Below, one piece after another: positions 11,171 to 23,640 of a stretch of 64,000 nt of DNA. The translations under genes were made by a program, and so were the position numbers. Origin of the DNA: Cyrtodaria siliqua (lineage: Eukaryota; Mollusca; Bivalvia; Adapedonta; Hiatellidae). Each line of letters opens with the position of its first letter. Position 1 is the first letter of the stretch. The notes below the pieces were generated by a model. The model searched no databases. It was not told the DNA's origin and worked only from the letters and a program-made list of their open reading frames with translations. The stretch lies in the NCBI GenBank assembly GCA_037043455.1, contig JAWPHD010001271.1, forward strand, positions 248,001-312,000, read 5' to 3'.

Positions 11171-14100
11171 TGTGAGTTGGCTGTGAGATCGAAGATCGTA
11201 GATCGACATTCAATATCGAGCTGGGTTTTCAATGTCGAGCTAGCTCTGAGATCGATATTCGGTTAAACTTATCAGACGGCATACTGAATACACAGCTGGG
11301 TTTGAATTTCGAGTTGCCTCTGAAATCTATATTCGTTTTAAACGTACACAAAGGCATTTTGAATACATAATTTTCGGTTTGAATACAGAGCTGGTTCTGA
11401 AATCGATATTCGTTTTAAACATACACCAAGTCATTTTGAATGAAGAGCTGGGTTCGAATGAACAACTGGCTCAGAAATCGATATTCGTTTTGAACATACA
11501 CCGAGTCATTTTGAATGCAGAGCTGAGTTTGAATACAGAGCTGGCTCTGAGATCGATATTTGTTTTATACATGCACCATGTCATTTTGAATGCAGAGCTC
11601 GGTTTGAATACAGAGCTGGCTCCGAGATCGATATTCGTATTAAACATACACCAAGTCATTTTGAAAGCAGAGCTGGGTTTGAATTCATTTTAAAGTAAAT
11701 CAAGTCATACTGAATGCAGAGCAGCGTTTGAATACAGAGATGGCTTTGAGATCGATATTCGCTTTAAACCTACACCAAGCCATTTTGAATGTAAAGCTGG
11801 GTTCGAATGCAGAGTAAGCTCAGAGATCGATATTCGCTTTAAACATACACAGGGTCATTTTGAATGCAGTGTTGGGTTTGAATACAGAGATGGCTCTGAG
11901 ATCGATATTCGTTTTAAAACATGCAATAAGTCATTTTGAATGCAGAGCTGGCTCTGAGATCGATATTCGTTTTAAACATATACCAAGTCATTTTGAAAGC
12001 CGACCTGGGTTTGAATGCAGAGCTGGCTCTGAGATCGATATTAATTGTAAACGAAAACCAACTCATGTTGAATGCAGAGCTGGGTTTGAATACAGAGATG
12101 GCTCTGAGATCGATATTTGCTTTAAACATACACCAAGTCATTTTGAATTCAGAGCTGGGTTCGAATGCAGAGCTGGCTCTGATATTGATATTCGTTTTAA
12201 ACATACACCGAGTCATTTTGAATGCAGATCTTAATAAACAAGTCAGTTTGAATGCAGAGATCAGTTTGAATACAGAGGTGGCTCTGAGATCGACATTCGT
12301 TTTAAAAGTAAACCATGTCGGTTTGAATGCAGAGCTGGGTATTAATACAGAGCTGGCTCTGAGAGCGACATTCGTTTTCAACGTAAACCAAGTCATTTTG
12401 ATTGCAGAGCTGTGTTTGAATACAGAACTGGCTCTGATATCGACATTCGTTTTCAACGTAAACCTAGTCATTTAGATTGCAGGGCTGGGTTTGAATACAG
12501 AAATGGCTCTGATATCGACATTCGTTTTCAACGTAAATCAATTCATATTGAATACAGAGCTGGCGCTGAGACGATATTCGGTTAAACTTCTATTAGAAGT
12601 CATTTGGAATAGAGAGCTGGTTTGAATTCAGAGATGGATCTCAGATCGACATTCGTATTCAACATGAACAAGTCATTTTGAATTCGAAATTCGTTTTAAA
12701 CCTGCAAAAAGGCATCTTCAATACGGAGATGGGTTTGAATTTCGAGCTGTCTCTGAGATCGATATTCGTTTTAAACATACACCGAGTCAATTTGAATGCA
12801 GAGCTGGGTTTGAATGCAGAGTTGGCTCTGTGATCGATATTCGTTTTAAACGTACACCAAGTTGTTTTGAATGCAGATCTGGGTTTGAATGCAGAGCTGG
12901 CTCTGAGATAGATATTTGTTTTAAACATGCACCAAGTTATTTTGAATGCAGAGCTGGGATTGAATGCAGAGCGGGCTCTGAGACCGATATTTGTTTTAAA
13001 CATGCACCAAGTCATTTTGAATGCAGAGCTGGCTGGCAGTGCATAGCTGGCTATGAGACCGATATTCGTTTTAAACATACACCAATTAATTTTGAATGCA
13101 GAGCAGAGTTTGAATACAGAGTGGGCTCTGAGATCAATATTCGTTTTGAGCCAAGACATTTTGTGAGCTGGGTTCGAATACAGAGCTGGTCCTGAGATCG
13201 ATATTCGTTTTAAGCAAACATCAAAGGCATTTCCAACACAGGCTAGGTTTGAATGCAGAGCTGGCCCTGAGATCGATATTCCTTTTAAACATACACCAAG
13301 TCATTTTGAATACAGAGCTGGGTTTGAATACAGAGCTGGCTCTGATATCGATATTCGTTTTAAACATGCAACAAGCCATTTTGAATGCAAACCTGTGTAA
13401 GAATACAGAGGTGGCTCAGAGATCTATATTCGTTATAAACATATACCGAGTCATTTTAAATGCAGATCTGGGTGTGAATACAGAGATGTTTTAAGCATAC
13501 ATCAAGGCATTTCCAATACAGAGCTAGGTTTGAATACAGAGCTGGCTCTGAGATCGATATTCGTATGAAACATACACCGAGTCATTTTGAAAGCATAGCT
13601 GGGTGTGAATACAGAACTGGCTCTGATATCGATATTCGTTTTAAACATGCACTAAGTCATTTTGAATACAGAGCTGTGTTTGAATACAGAGCTTGCTCTG
13701 ATATAATTATTCGTTTTAAACGTACACCAAGTCATTTTGTATACAGAGCCGGGTTTGAATACAGAGCTGGCTCTGATATCGATATTCGTTTCAAACATGC
13801 AACAAGTCATTTTGAATGCAAAGCTGGGTAAGAATGCAGATCTGGCTCAGAGACCGATATTCCTTTTAAACATGCACCAAGTCATATTGAATGCAGAGCT
13901 GGGGTTGAATACAGAGGTGGCTCTAAGATCAATATTCGTTTTGAACGTTTTAACAATGCACCAAGTCATTTTGAATGCAGAGCTCGGTTTGAATGCAAAG
14001 CTGACTCTGAGATCGATATTCGTTTTAAACGTATAGCAAGGCAATTTGAATATCGAGCTGGTTTTGAATTTCGAGCTAGCTCTGAGATCGATATTCGGTT

Positions 14101-14270
14101 GTTCATGTACAATATGGTATTTTATACATCGAGCTGGGTTTGAATTTAGAGCTGGCTCTGAGATCGATAATCGTTGTAAACATACAACAAGGCATTTTGA
14201 ATATCGAGATGGGTTTGAATTTCGAGCTGGGTATGAGATCGATATTCGTTTTAAACGTACAATACACGTA
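11171..14270 (+). repeat. 75-bp satellite array, about 40 units
   Basis: The unit starts CATACACCAAGTCATTTTGA and continues with two half-units GAATGCAGAGCTGG / GAATACAGAGCTGG, then CTCTGAGATCGATATTCG. The period is 75 bases = 25 codons and stop-free in several frames, which makes open frames of up to 185 codons on both strands; none is a gene. Units differ by about 5-15% and some are cut short. Confidence 0.92.
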
Positions 14271-14585
14271 CTGATATATTTGGGGGCTCGTCCGGGATCC
14301 AGGACCGCGACTGTCAGCACAAATGAAGTGTATTTTTATATACTCTATACTATATAATATTTCATACATTGTTTCCATGTCATGTCATGTATATTGTCAA
14401 GTATCTTTCGCATAACCTTTGGCGCAAGAGCAACATTTCATATGTCCGTCTAAAAAATGTACTTATAATTATCTTGAATATAGAAAAATGTTATGATTTG
14501 AACGATTTATTTAATGGCCAAACTAAGGTTATTGTAACTATTCAAAAATAAATTGAAGGCATTGATATACACTGTAGTGTAGCGC

Positions 14586-14650
14586 TTCCATGGCCGGGAA
14601 AGTAAAGACGCGACGCTGCGTCTAAAATTGTCTCGCCATTCACCGCTGCT
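14586..14650 (+). repeat. Truncated SINE head abutting a satellite
   Basis: CCATGGCCGGGAAAGTAAAG and GTCTCGCCATTCACCGCTGC match the head of the SINE at 52290-52487 (inverted). The SINE body is missing; the ~50-bp satellite starts directly after it. Confidence 0.6.
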
Positions 14651-16400
14651 GTTGAATAACGAATCTGAAGAGTTTTGTTTTTCGATATTCAAAACTTTAT
14701 TTGTTGAATATCGAATCCCGAGTTTTTTGTTTTTCGATATTCAACACTTATTTGATGAATAACAAATCTCGAGTTTTTTTGTTTTTCTATTTTCAAAACT
14801 TATTTGATGAATAACGAATCTCGAGTTTTTTGTTTTCCGATATTCAAAATGTATTTGTTGAATAACGAATCTCGAGTTTTTTGGCTTTTCGATATTCAAA
14901 ACTTATTTGATGAATAACGAATCTCGAGATTTTTGTTTTTCGATATTCAAAACTTATTTGTTGAATAACGAATCTCGAGTTTTTTTTATTTTTCGATGTT
15001 AAAATTTTCTGTGTTGAATAACGAATCTCGAGTTTTTTGTTTTTCGATATTCAAACTTTATTGAATAATGAATCTCGAGTTTTGTTTTTCGATATTCAAA
15101 ACTTATTTGATGAATAACGAATCTCGAATTGTTGTGTTTTTCGATATTCAAAATGTATTTGTTGAATAACGAATCTCGAGTTTTTTTGTTTTTCTATTTT
15201 CAAAACTTATTTGATGAATAACGAATCTCGAGTTTTTTGTTTTCCGATATTCAAAATGTATTTGTTGAATAACGAATCTCGAGTTTTTTGGCTTTTCGAT
15301 ATTCAAAACTTATTTGATGAATAACGAATCTCGAGATTTTTGTTTTTCGATATTCAAAACTTATTTGTTGAATAACGAATCTCGAGTTTTTTTTATTTTT
15401 CGATGTTAAAATTTTCTGTGTTGAATAACGAATCTCGAGTTTTTTGTTTTTCGATATTCAAACTTTATTGAATAATGAATCTCGAGTTTTGTTTTTCGAT
15501 ATTCAAAACTTATTTGATGAATAACGAATCTCGAATTGTTGTGTTTTTCGATATTCAAAATGTATTTGTTGAATAACGAATCTCGAGTTTTTTGCTTTTC
15601 GCTTTTCAAAACTTATTTGATGAATAACGAATCTCGATTTTTTTTTATTTTTCGATATTAAAATCTTATGTGTTGAATAACGAATCTCGAGTTTTTTGTT
15701 TTTCGATATTCAAACTTAATTGAATAATGAATCTTGAGTTTTGTTTTTCGATATTCAAAACCAATTTGATGAATAACGAATCTCGAGTTGTTGTGTTTTT
15801 CGATATTCAAAACTTTATTTGTTGAATAACGAATCTCCAGTTTTTTGTTTGTTTGATATTCAAAACTTATTTGATGAATAACGAATGTCGAGTTTTATGT
15901 TTTTCGATATTCAAAACCTATTTGATGAATAACGTATCTCGAGTTTTTTGTTTTCCGATATTCAAAATTTATTTGTTGAATAACGAATCTCGAGTTTTTT
16001 GCTTTTCGATATTCTAAACCTATTTGTTGAATAACGAATCTCGAGATTTTTGTTTTTCGATATTAAAAAACTTATTTGTTGAATAACGAATCTCGAGTTT
16101 TTGTTTTTCGATATTCAAGATGTATTTGTTAAATAACGAATCTCGAGTTTTCTGATTTTCGATCTTCAAAAGTTATTTTTGAATAACGAATCTCGAGGTT
16201 ATTTTATTTTATTTTTTATATTCAAAACTTATTTGATGAATAACGAATCTCGATTTTTTTGTTTTTTGATATTCAAAACTTTTATTTGATGAATAACAAA
16301 TCTCGAGGTTTTTGTTTTTCGATATTCAAAACTTTTTTTTTCAATAACGAATCTCGAGTTTGTTGTTTTTCGATACTCAATTTGAATATCGAATATGGAA
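14650..16400 (+). repeat. ~50-bp satellite with a 407-bp higher-order repeat
   Basis: The unit TTGAATAACGAATCTCGAG, then a T-rich run, then TTTCGATATTCAAAACTTAT; about 35 copies of 46-57 bases. A block of about eight units (from ~14765) is repeated almost without change 407 bases later (from ~15172), including its odd variants such as TTTTTCTATTTTCAAAAC. Open frames here are artefacts. Confidence 0.9.
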
Positions 16401-17230
16401 TAGCATGCTGGCCGCTGCCCGTTCATATACGATATAACCTAACTGATATTTTGTAATTAAGTTAAATAGCTGTTACTGAATATGCTCAGCAAATCTAATG
16501 ATTTCTTTGATATAACAAATATGACATGAACAAAAGTGTGCATTATAAATTTGCTGCATCCGTATTTTTTTGAAAAAGGGGAGAGAATGAGATCTGAAGC
16601 AAACATCTTGAGTTATTAATAACAGCAAAATATAAATGAAGGCAATATTTTTTGTAAATTGTTGTTTAAGGTTATAGTAGACTATCGAGTGTTATATACA
16701 GTTTTGGTTTTACTATTTGTCGCTTTCATGATTGCAGGGAACATAGCATAATGAAACTCTAGTTCGAAACAGTAGCTGCAGACATTGGAATGTTTTCCTC
16801 CTGTATAAAAAATAAGTTTTAAAACTTTATTTTGAGATGCGATTTGGGGCAAAACATACACATGGGCAAATAATAGCGAAACTATTTGTTTTTACCAAAC
16901 ACATCTGTATTTGGTTTGTGATATACATCAACAATAGCTATTCATTGTTTTAGATCAACGATTTGAAGAATATAAGAGAGCGCATGTAATCATCCCGGCG
17001 TCGGCGTCAATATCGAGCTCTGCGCGTAATCTGTGTTTACAGGTCTATATCTCTTAAACTTATTGCCATAGCTCAACTAAATTTGATCATGAGCTTCCTT
17101 AAAGTATTATCTTGAGGGTAACAGAAGTAATGTTGGTTCCTATACCCCATGGGCTCCCATGGAACCCAAATTATGATAGCCCTTAAAATGTGCAGTGTCC
17201 CATTTCACATCGAAATTGACGTGTGCATTT
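16400..17230. other. No gene recognised
   Basis: AT-rich spacer with no supported frame, repeat or RNA. Confidence 0.4.
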
Positions 17231-17231
17231 G

Positions 17232-17320
17232 ACAACTCGAGCTTCCAGTGGGATTCGAACCCGCAGCCTGACAGACGAGCGAGTTATAGACGTAAACGGC
17301 CATGGACGCGCTCAAAAACT
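17232..17320 (-). repeat. tRNA-like SINE head fragment
   Basis: Minus strand: CCATGGCCGTTTACGTCTAT (A-box region) and GCTGCGGGTTCGAATCCCAC (B box), then GGAAGCTCGAG. The body is missing. Confidence 0.55.
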
Positions 17321-18440
17321 GATTTCAAACAATTGCTAATCATTAACTCTATGTACATTTGTACAAATGTATACCTTCCGGCATCAGTAAGAATCGACAC
17401 TTTCTCACCGGCATGGTGCAATGTATTATTTTGCGCAATATAACCGGATTCACATAATGCGTCGACCATGTCAAGTTACTTTTTTGTCACATAACGCGTT
17501 AGGTCACATGACACGTTCTGATTTTCGACGCATTATATGCGGCGTATATAGCTATTTCATTATGTTTTCAAGCTTCTTTTTTAACCCTGTTTTGTGAGTA
17601 TCTGCCTGTTTCGACTCTGAGAGAATGCGAAGATAATTGTACCCTTGAACATGTATATGAAAATCAAAAATCCGGTTCTTCCCTATGATTTTGAACCAAT
17701 CCGGAAACTCGTCATGAGAAGGTAAACAGGAAAATTTCTTATCTGCTTCCGACTGCTACTGATAAATACTGACAAACACTCATTAAATTTATAATCGAAC
17801 GATTGATCCACGGCTCTTGGCCGATTAGATATGTATTCCAGTGATTAGATATGTATACGTGACAAAATGTAAGTGAAAGCATTTAGGTCATATACCATTA
17901 CTGCATTTTCCATAGGTCTCCATTATAGCCTTTTGGCCTATAACTATTGCTATATCCGAACGGATGATAAAACCCAACTTTGTTTACAGAACTATCTTAG
18001 AGACACTCAAAAATGACCAGCAGATTAGGGGTAATGTGATGCTTTCGGCCTCTAATATTTCACTGAAGGTTACCACCCACAGAATGGCAGTAAAGAAATT
18101 TTACTTTTTGCAAATATACTCTCAGTACAACTGTATCCATAAAAATGCAAATTTCTAAACATCCCAAATCAACATGTTTTATGATGAAAATATAATATTT
18201 TTATGTTTTATAGGGTTTTGTTATGATTTGTGTAATTTAATCCAATCAGAATATACCTTACAATCTGACTATATGCCCTAATAGACCCTATACTTTTTTC
18301 ACTCAGTCAGAAGCCCCAAATCAATTGTGGTATCTGACCAGAAGAATGATCAAAGATCAGATCTATCACATATTTCAGAAAGGTCACAAGTACTGTTAAA
18401 CGCACTATGAGAGACTAGATAAGAAGATGCGTTAACAAAA
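17320..18440. other. No gene recognised
   Basis: AT-rich spacer. The 64-codon frame at 17964 has no recognisable feature. Confidence 0.4.
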
Positions 18441-18535
18441 ATAAAAGCCGATCACGGTGTAACGTTCGTAGGACGCATCCAACCAAAACAATAAAACAAG
18501 CTTTTAAAACAACAATTGACAGAATATATAAAAGT

Positions 18536-20480
18536 AAATATACTAAAGTGAACAAGAAACGCAACTCGGGAATTAAAAAAACAATCTAGAATGGGCCTGG
18601 AACCTTCTCATCTGCAGAGAACTGCAGAGTTGCTTCAAATTATGTTGTACAAATTCCATGTTTTGCTGGAGCGACGACCAGTGTTTTCTGCCATCACTCA
18701 AGCAGCACCTAAAACAATACAGGGATGATGATGAAGACCTTTAATGAATATGACAGAAATGACAAAATGAACTTGAATACCCATCTGCCTGGATAAGCAG
18801 TGACCTTAGTTCTTGCACCGGATTAATAATATTAATGTACTCTAAACTGACATTTCATAAGCTTCATTTAAACACGTATCTTTTACAGTGAAAGTTCAAG
18901 ATCATAAAGTATACTGTGATAAAATTCGCTGATAAGACGTTAGCTGCCATCCGTCCTTATCGTGTGATGAATTGATCAGAATTGATCTACTTGTTTCCGT
19001 TATACAGATTGATCTGAACGATCTGAACATTGATTAATCGATTTTTAATTGGCGCGTATTGTCATAGATGGTTATCCATTTATTGCCCGCTTCCTTCAAC
19101 TTAAAGTCCAACAGGATATCAGTATAGGCCAAACGTAAACACATCTTAGTTTGCCCAAACCCGACCTTCGATTTTTTCAGATGGGTAGGTAGGTAGGAAC
19201 ATTCCTTTTTTCCCCCCTTTTTTTTTCATTGCATGTATGGCCGATTCTTTTTTAAATGCTATTTGAAAGTTTAACTGTTTTAGTCCATGAGCCATGAGGT
19301 TGGTCGGTACCATCTGAGATGGCAAATTCTGTAATAATTGTTTTCGAAATCATTGATGCTTACAGGGATCAAATTTAAAATGTTTAGCCACTTGCTAAAA
19401 AAGCAATTGCGAAGATTTTCTACTAGCTGTTTTAATCAAGGTACTTGCATTAATAGTTCAAAACCTCGATTCATGTTAGAAGGGTTACTGTACATGTAAT
19501 AATGACATTTTCACACTCCGCTAGATCTGCTGTGTTGACGGATCTATATCACTAGCTTTCTTGTCCTAGCTCCACAAAATTTGGGTATGGGTGTCTTTAT
19601 AGTATTATCTAGAGGGTCGGTCACATTATTATAATTATTATTTTATTTTTTAATATTATATTTTTTTTTAGATATTTTATTGGTCATAATGTATACAGTG
19701 GTTTCAAAATATCAAAGATACATATAAAAGTAATGTAATACATTAATGAAGCAGTAAATAGTACCATGTTTATATAGACATATCGACAAATTGTACCAAT
19801 TACAGAGTAACAGCTATGTTGGTAGATCCTATCTAGAAATCTTAACCGATTTATTATATTTGTGTTTTCTGTTTAGCGTTGTTAAAGGGTAACCCAAATA
19901 AGTATATAAAGCAGAATATGCAGAATCTACATATGGTCCTTCAACTACATTAAGTAATAGTAATAATAGCAAGTACCGTGTTTACTTAGACATATCAACA
20001 AATTGTATCAATTGCAGAGTAACATCTATGTAATAGTAATTATGTCTGCTATATATTCTGGGCTTCCATGGAACCAAAATTGTGATGGGCTATAAAATGT
20101 GTAATAAACTCAGATCAAGGTTTGCATTTAAATTGTTGTATATATCTACAGCATTTAAACCATTTGCGTTAGCTAAACCAAATTTTGGGTTGGGATTCCT
20201 TATATCATTATCTAGATGGGTGCATATTTAATTTAGGTGCAAATGAATCACGTGCTCCCTACGAGCTTAACATTTCCTAAGAAATTTTCAATAATTTGGT
20301 TTAAGTAAACATCCAATCTTTGTTCCTGACCATATGATTTACTCTTCTTATTCTTACTTCATTCATACTGGGATATGCCCCCACCTCGCCCACACAACTC
20401 GAAACCCGGTTATTTATTTATTTTCATATTTCTGCATTCTTTTGTTTATTGATTCTTACACCTATTACTATGGTGCATAA
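18536..20480 (+). repeat. Segmental duplication, copy 1 (uninterrupted)
   Basis: Matches 27476-27878 and 31027-32690 in the same orientation and order, with small changes. At 18998 copy 1 reads straight through (ACTTGTTTCCGTTATACAG) where copy 2 holds a 3.1-kb foldback element. At 20118 it lacks the 210-base hairpin repeat of copy 2 (32121-32333). No gene inside; 19620-19680 is T/A-rich. Confidence 0.85.
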
Positions 20481-20643
20481 TTCCCACCTAAGTTCCAACT
20501 ACCCACCCATCCATCATCGAGAGGGTTGTGGTCGGGGGACGGTAAGGTGCACTATAGACATCCAATATATTGTTATATATATTATATTTTATTATATTTA
20601 TTCAAAATACATAAGACCTTTAGGTCCATGAGTACACAGGCAC

Positions 20644-20893
20644 TGTAACACCGTATATAGCTCATTCCGTATATAGCTCACCAGTAAGCTTTATGTGTAG
20701 GCATATAGCTCACATTTTCTACGTATATAGCTCACACCAAAGTAAGCTTTATACGGTGAAAAGGCATGGTCATTCCGTATATAGCTTATCACCATCTAAA
20801 TACAAAATTAGTTAAAATGGGAGCGCACAATATAAGAAAATAAGTTCATAAATTATGTTGCTGGTTACATGGCGTCTACCCTTGTTACTACTA

Positions 20894-20984
<91 letters not shown>

Positions 20985-21849
20985 TGCTGTGCTACTGCTG
21001 CTACAACTATCATTATAACTACCACTGTTACTACGACTGCTACTATTACAAATACTACTAACAGCACAACCACTACTACTTCTACCGATACGACTACCAC
21101 TACTGCTACGACCATTACTACTTCTACTACGTTGAAATAGGACATTTTCCTGCTCTTTTGCGTTCTTCAAAGTAGTTTTTAGGCATACTTTCAACGTAAG
21201 TACAGACACATTGCGGATATATATTATTTTTAATATTGTATGTAGCGAAACACTTGTGCTGAAGTACAAGTGTCGGGCCGTCTGTCTGTTCTGTTAGGTA
21301 AGGGTTGCCGAAATGGTAATTTTTGGAAGATCGTAATTAATAGCAAAGTTCGAATAAATATCTTTACGTAGATATTTGTTATTATGTAGTGCTATCCTAT
21401 TAATAAATGCATAGACAGAGGCATTCTTCAAGTGTTCGCCCGTCTGTCTGTACAGAACCGTTTGTGTACTTGTATAAGCATTCATTTTGGCTATTTCAAA
21501 GTATTACAAAAATACAACATAGTGCAACAAGTCTTTATCTTTAATATACTGTTATATACTTCCTGGAAAGATGAGGATCTTGTCGTTACAAGTCATATAT
21601 CTTAAACTATACTTTAATCATATATTTAGACTTTCATGTATCATAATCATACAAATACGAAATATGAGTATAATTGGAACAGGACTTCAAACATGTTCAG
21701 TTTTTAAAAGAGTAAGCTTTATTCGGAATCAAGGCACATGCCCTCCGTATATAACTTATCGTGAGCTTTATGCGGAGACGAGCTCCATATATAGCTCACC
21801 TTGAACTTTATTCGGAGACATCGCTCAATGAGCTATATACGGTGTTACA
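20644..21849. mobile_element. 1.2-kb TIR element, 6-bp target duplication
   Basis: The termini TGTAACACCGTATATAGCTC and its inverted form GAGCTATATACGGTGTTACA are exact over 20 bases. AGGCAC lies directly outside both ends (20638-20643, 21850-21855). Subterminal motifs 'TATATAGCTCA' and 'AAGCTTTAT(T/G)CGG' recur many times near both ends, as in transposase-binding arrays. No transposase frame. The centre holds (CTA)7(CTG)24. A 6-bp target fits Dada- or Maverick-type insertion among known groups; the family is not assigned. Confidence 0.82.
20888..20980 (+). repeat. (CTA)7(CTG)24 trinucleotide tract
   Basis: Seven CTA then 24 uninterrupted CTG, followed by imperfect CTN/CTA-rich DNA to about 21130. 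Reading frames of poly-Leu, poly-Gln, poly-Ala or poly-Ser across it are artefacts. Confidence 0.95.
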
Positions 21850-21855
21850 AGGCAC

Positions 21856-22190
21856 AGCACAATACAGATATATACACACGGCAATAAATGGCAACATATA
21901 AAGTCTATTTTGTTACATATCATTTTTTGTCATACATGTTCTCCATTTCTCACTTACTAAGATTCGTTCTCTTGGGAGAGTAAAAGAGTGTAACTTAAAT
22001 TAAATTTAAGATAATAGAAGAGCTATTAAATATACGTCTGCTTAAGACAGGTGTCTATCCATTTTACGTGACCGCTAAAACAAGTTTGATTGCACATGTA
22101 TTTTTAAATATCAACAGATTTTAATACTTATGAGTGTTAGTAGCAAACAATGGTTAACAAGAGCTATACTAATTGATTTGTAATACTATG
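21856..22190. other. No gene recognised
   Basis: AT-rich spacer with no supported feature. Confidence 0.4.
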
Positions 22191-22191
22191 A

Positions 22192-22430
22192 TCAATTATT
22201 ATAGATAATAGAATTTCTTAGTGTAAACCCCTCATATACATATATAGATAGATTTCTTATAGTTGTTCCATTTTCACATGTTATCAACTGAATGAACTTC
22301 GGAATATTTGGCCTAAACCAGAAATATCGATTTATGTATTTTTTCCTTAAATCAGTATATAGTGTACATTTTAAAATAAAATGAAATTCGTCTTCCAATG
22401 TGTTACAAACGGAACATGTCCTTTATCTTT
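22192..22430 (-). pseudogene. Non-LTR RT C-terminal fragment
   Basis: Reads TCSVCN-like Cys sequence (in a joined upstream stretch), then MEDEFHFILKCTLYTDLRKK and KFIQLITCENGTTIRNLSIY. The C..C ... H ... C pattern with EDEFHF is typical of the C-terminal zinc-knuckle end of non-LTR retrotransposon RTs common in molluscs. Only ~70 residues remain. Confidence 0.5.
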
Positions 22431-23640
22431 ATACTGAACATATATGTTTACTTTTCTTATTCATAGTTCAAACCATATTGGGTTATGGGCTCGCCTCGCA
22501 TGGAGGTAAGGGAGTTGGTGAGTAGTGGGAGGGGGTTGGGGGAGGGTGCACTCTCAAATTTTGTTTTTGGTTTGGTATTTTTTCTTCAAAAATAACCAAT
22601 CCTCATCTCTGGGGCCGGGGAGGTTGGGGAGTGTGGGGGAGGGGCGAGAGTGGTGCAAATGTAAATATTTCTTTGTTGTTAGTTTTGTTTATTATTACAT
22701 CATAACTATGGTGCCTGATGTTGGATAGGGTGGGTTGGGAAGGGGATGGCAGGGTACACTATCAAATGAATTGTGTATCTATTTTTCTTAACAGATAACA
22801 TCCATCCTTATCCAGTTATTTCCAAAAGAGTAAATATGTCTGTGTTGTTAGTCTTATACCGTGATTATCGTATACTGCCTATCTCAATCACCACGATAAA
22901 GTCCATATTTTCAATTCGTTCCCCAAGGTCACAGATCACTCTGTTACTATTTTTAGCACATCTAAAAAGTATGGCTTATCCCAAGAAACATTCACACAGA
23001 ACTGTTTTATTTTATTCTGGCTTCGATTTGGGCTCCTCTATGATATATTAAATTTCCCCCGACCGCATGTTAAATATTTTCGGCACATTGCAAAATGTGG
23101 CTTACCCGAATTTACATAGAAATGTTTTATTTTACTTTTGATTTCTTCTATAATATATCAAATGCCCACCACAATTTCACCCCACTCCTCTGTAAATGTT
23201 AGCACATTTCAAAATGGTACTCAATGACTTGGCAGAAGCAAGAGCAACAAGAGAATAAACCATTGAGGATGCTTAGAGATAGAATATGTAATAGACAGAG
23301 TCTGGTCTTGGCGAGTTGGTTTATTTAAACACCGAGATGGGTATAGCCCATCGAGGTGTTTAAATAACCAACGAGCTGAGACATACTCTATCTTTTTTGT
23401 AGCATAGTGTACATAGTAACACTGTGACGTCAAAGCGACGTCCGTACTCTAAATTCATCTATCTGGTAGTTGTAGTACGGTATAGCCACTCCCATACGTT
23501 ACCCTAAATGAAAAGATTTAATGCTTTGCATTCATCAACGGAAATGTCACCATGCTACAATTCCGTGTAAATGTTCTTCAGGTTAAGCCATAATTAAGAA
23601 TGTATAGCATGGTCGGTGACATTTCCTTTGATGAATGCAT
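22430..23640. other. No gene recognised
   Basis: AT-rich spacer with a G-rich stretch (22500-22760). A hairpin lies at 23318-23372 (TTGGTTTATTTAAACACCGA and its complement around GGGTATAGCCC). Confidence 0.45.

Noticed and set aside
11379..14378. Many open frames of 60-185 codons on both strands with repeated 'NIDLRASSAFK' or 'LNAELGLNTELALRSIF' units
   Set aside because: They come from the 75-bp (25-codon) satellite; frames on both strands are equally open and no start context, splice signal or domain supports coding.
15406..16456. Frames with repeated 'EYRKTKNSRFVI'
   Set aside because: Products of the ~50-bp satellite.
20855..21269. Poly-Leu, poly-Gln and poly-Ala/Ser frames
   Set aside because: Translations of a (CTA)n(CTG)n microsatellite inside a TIR element.
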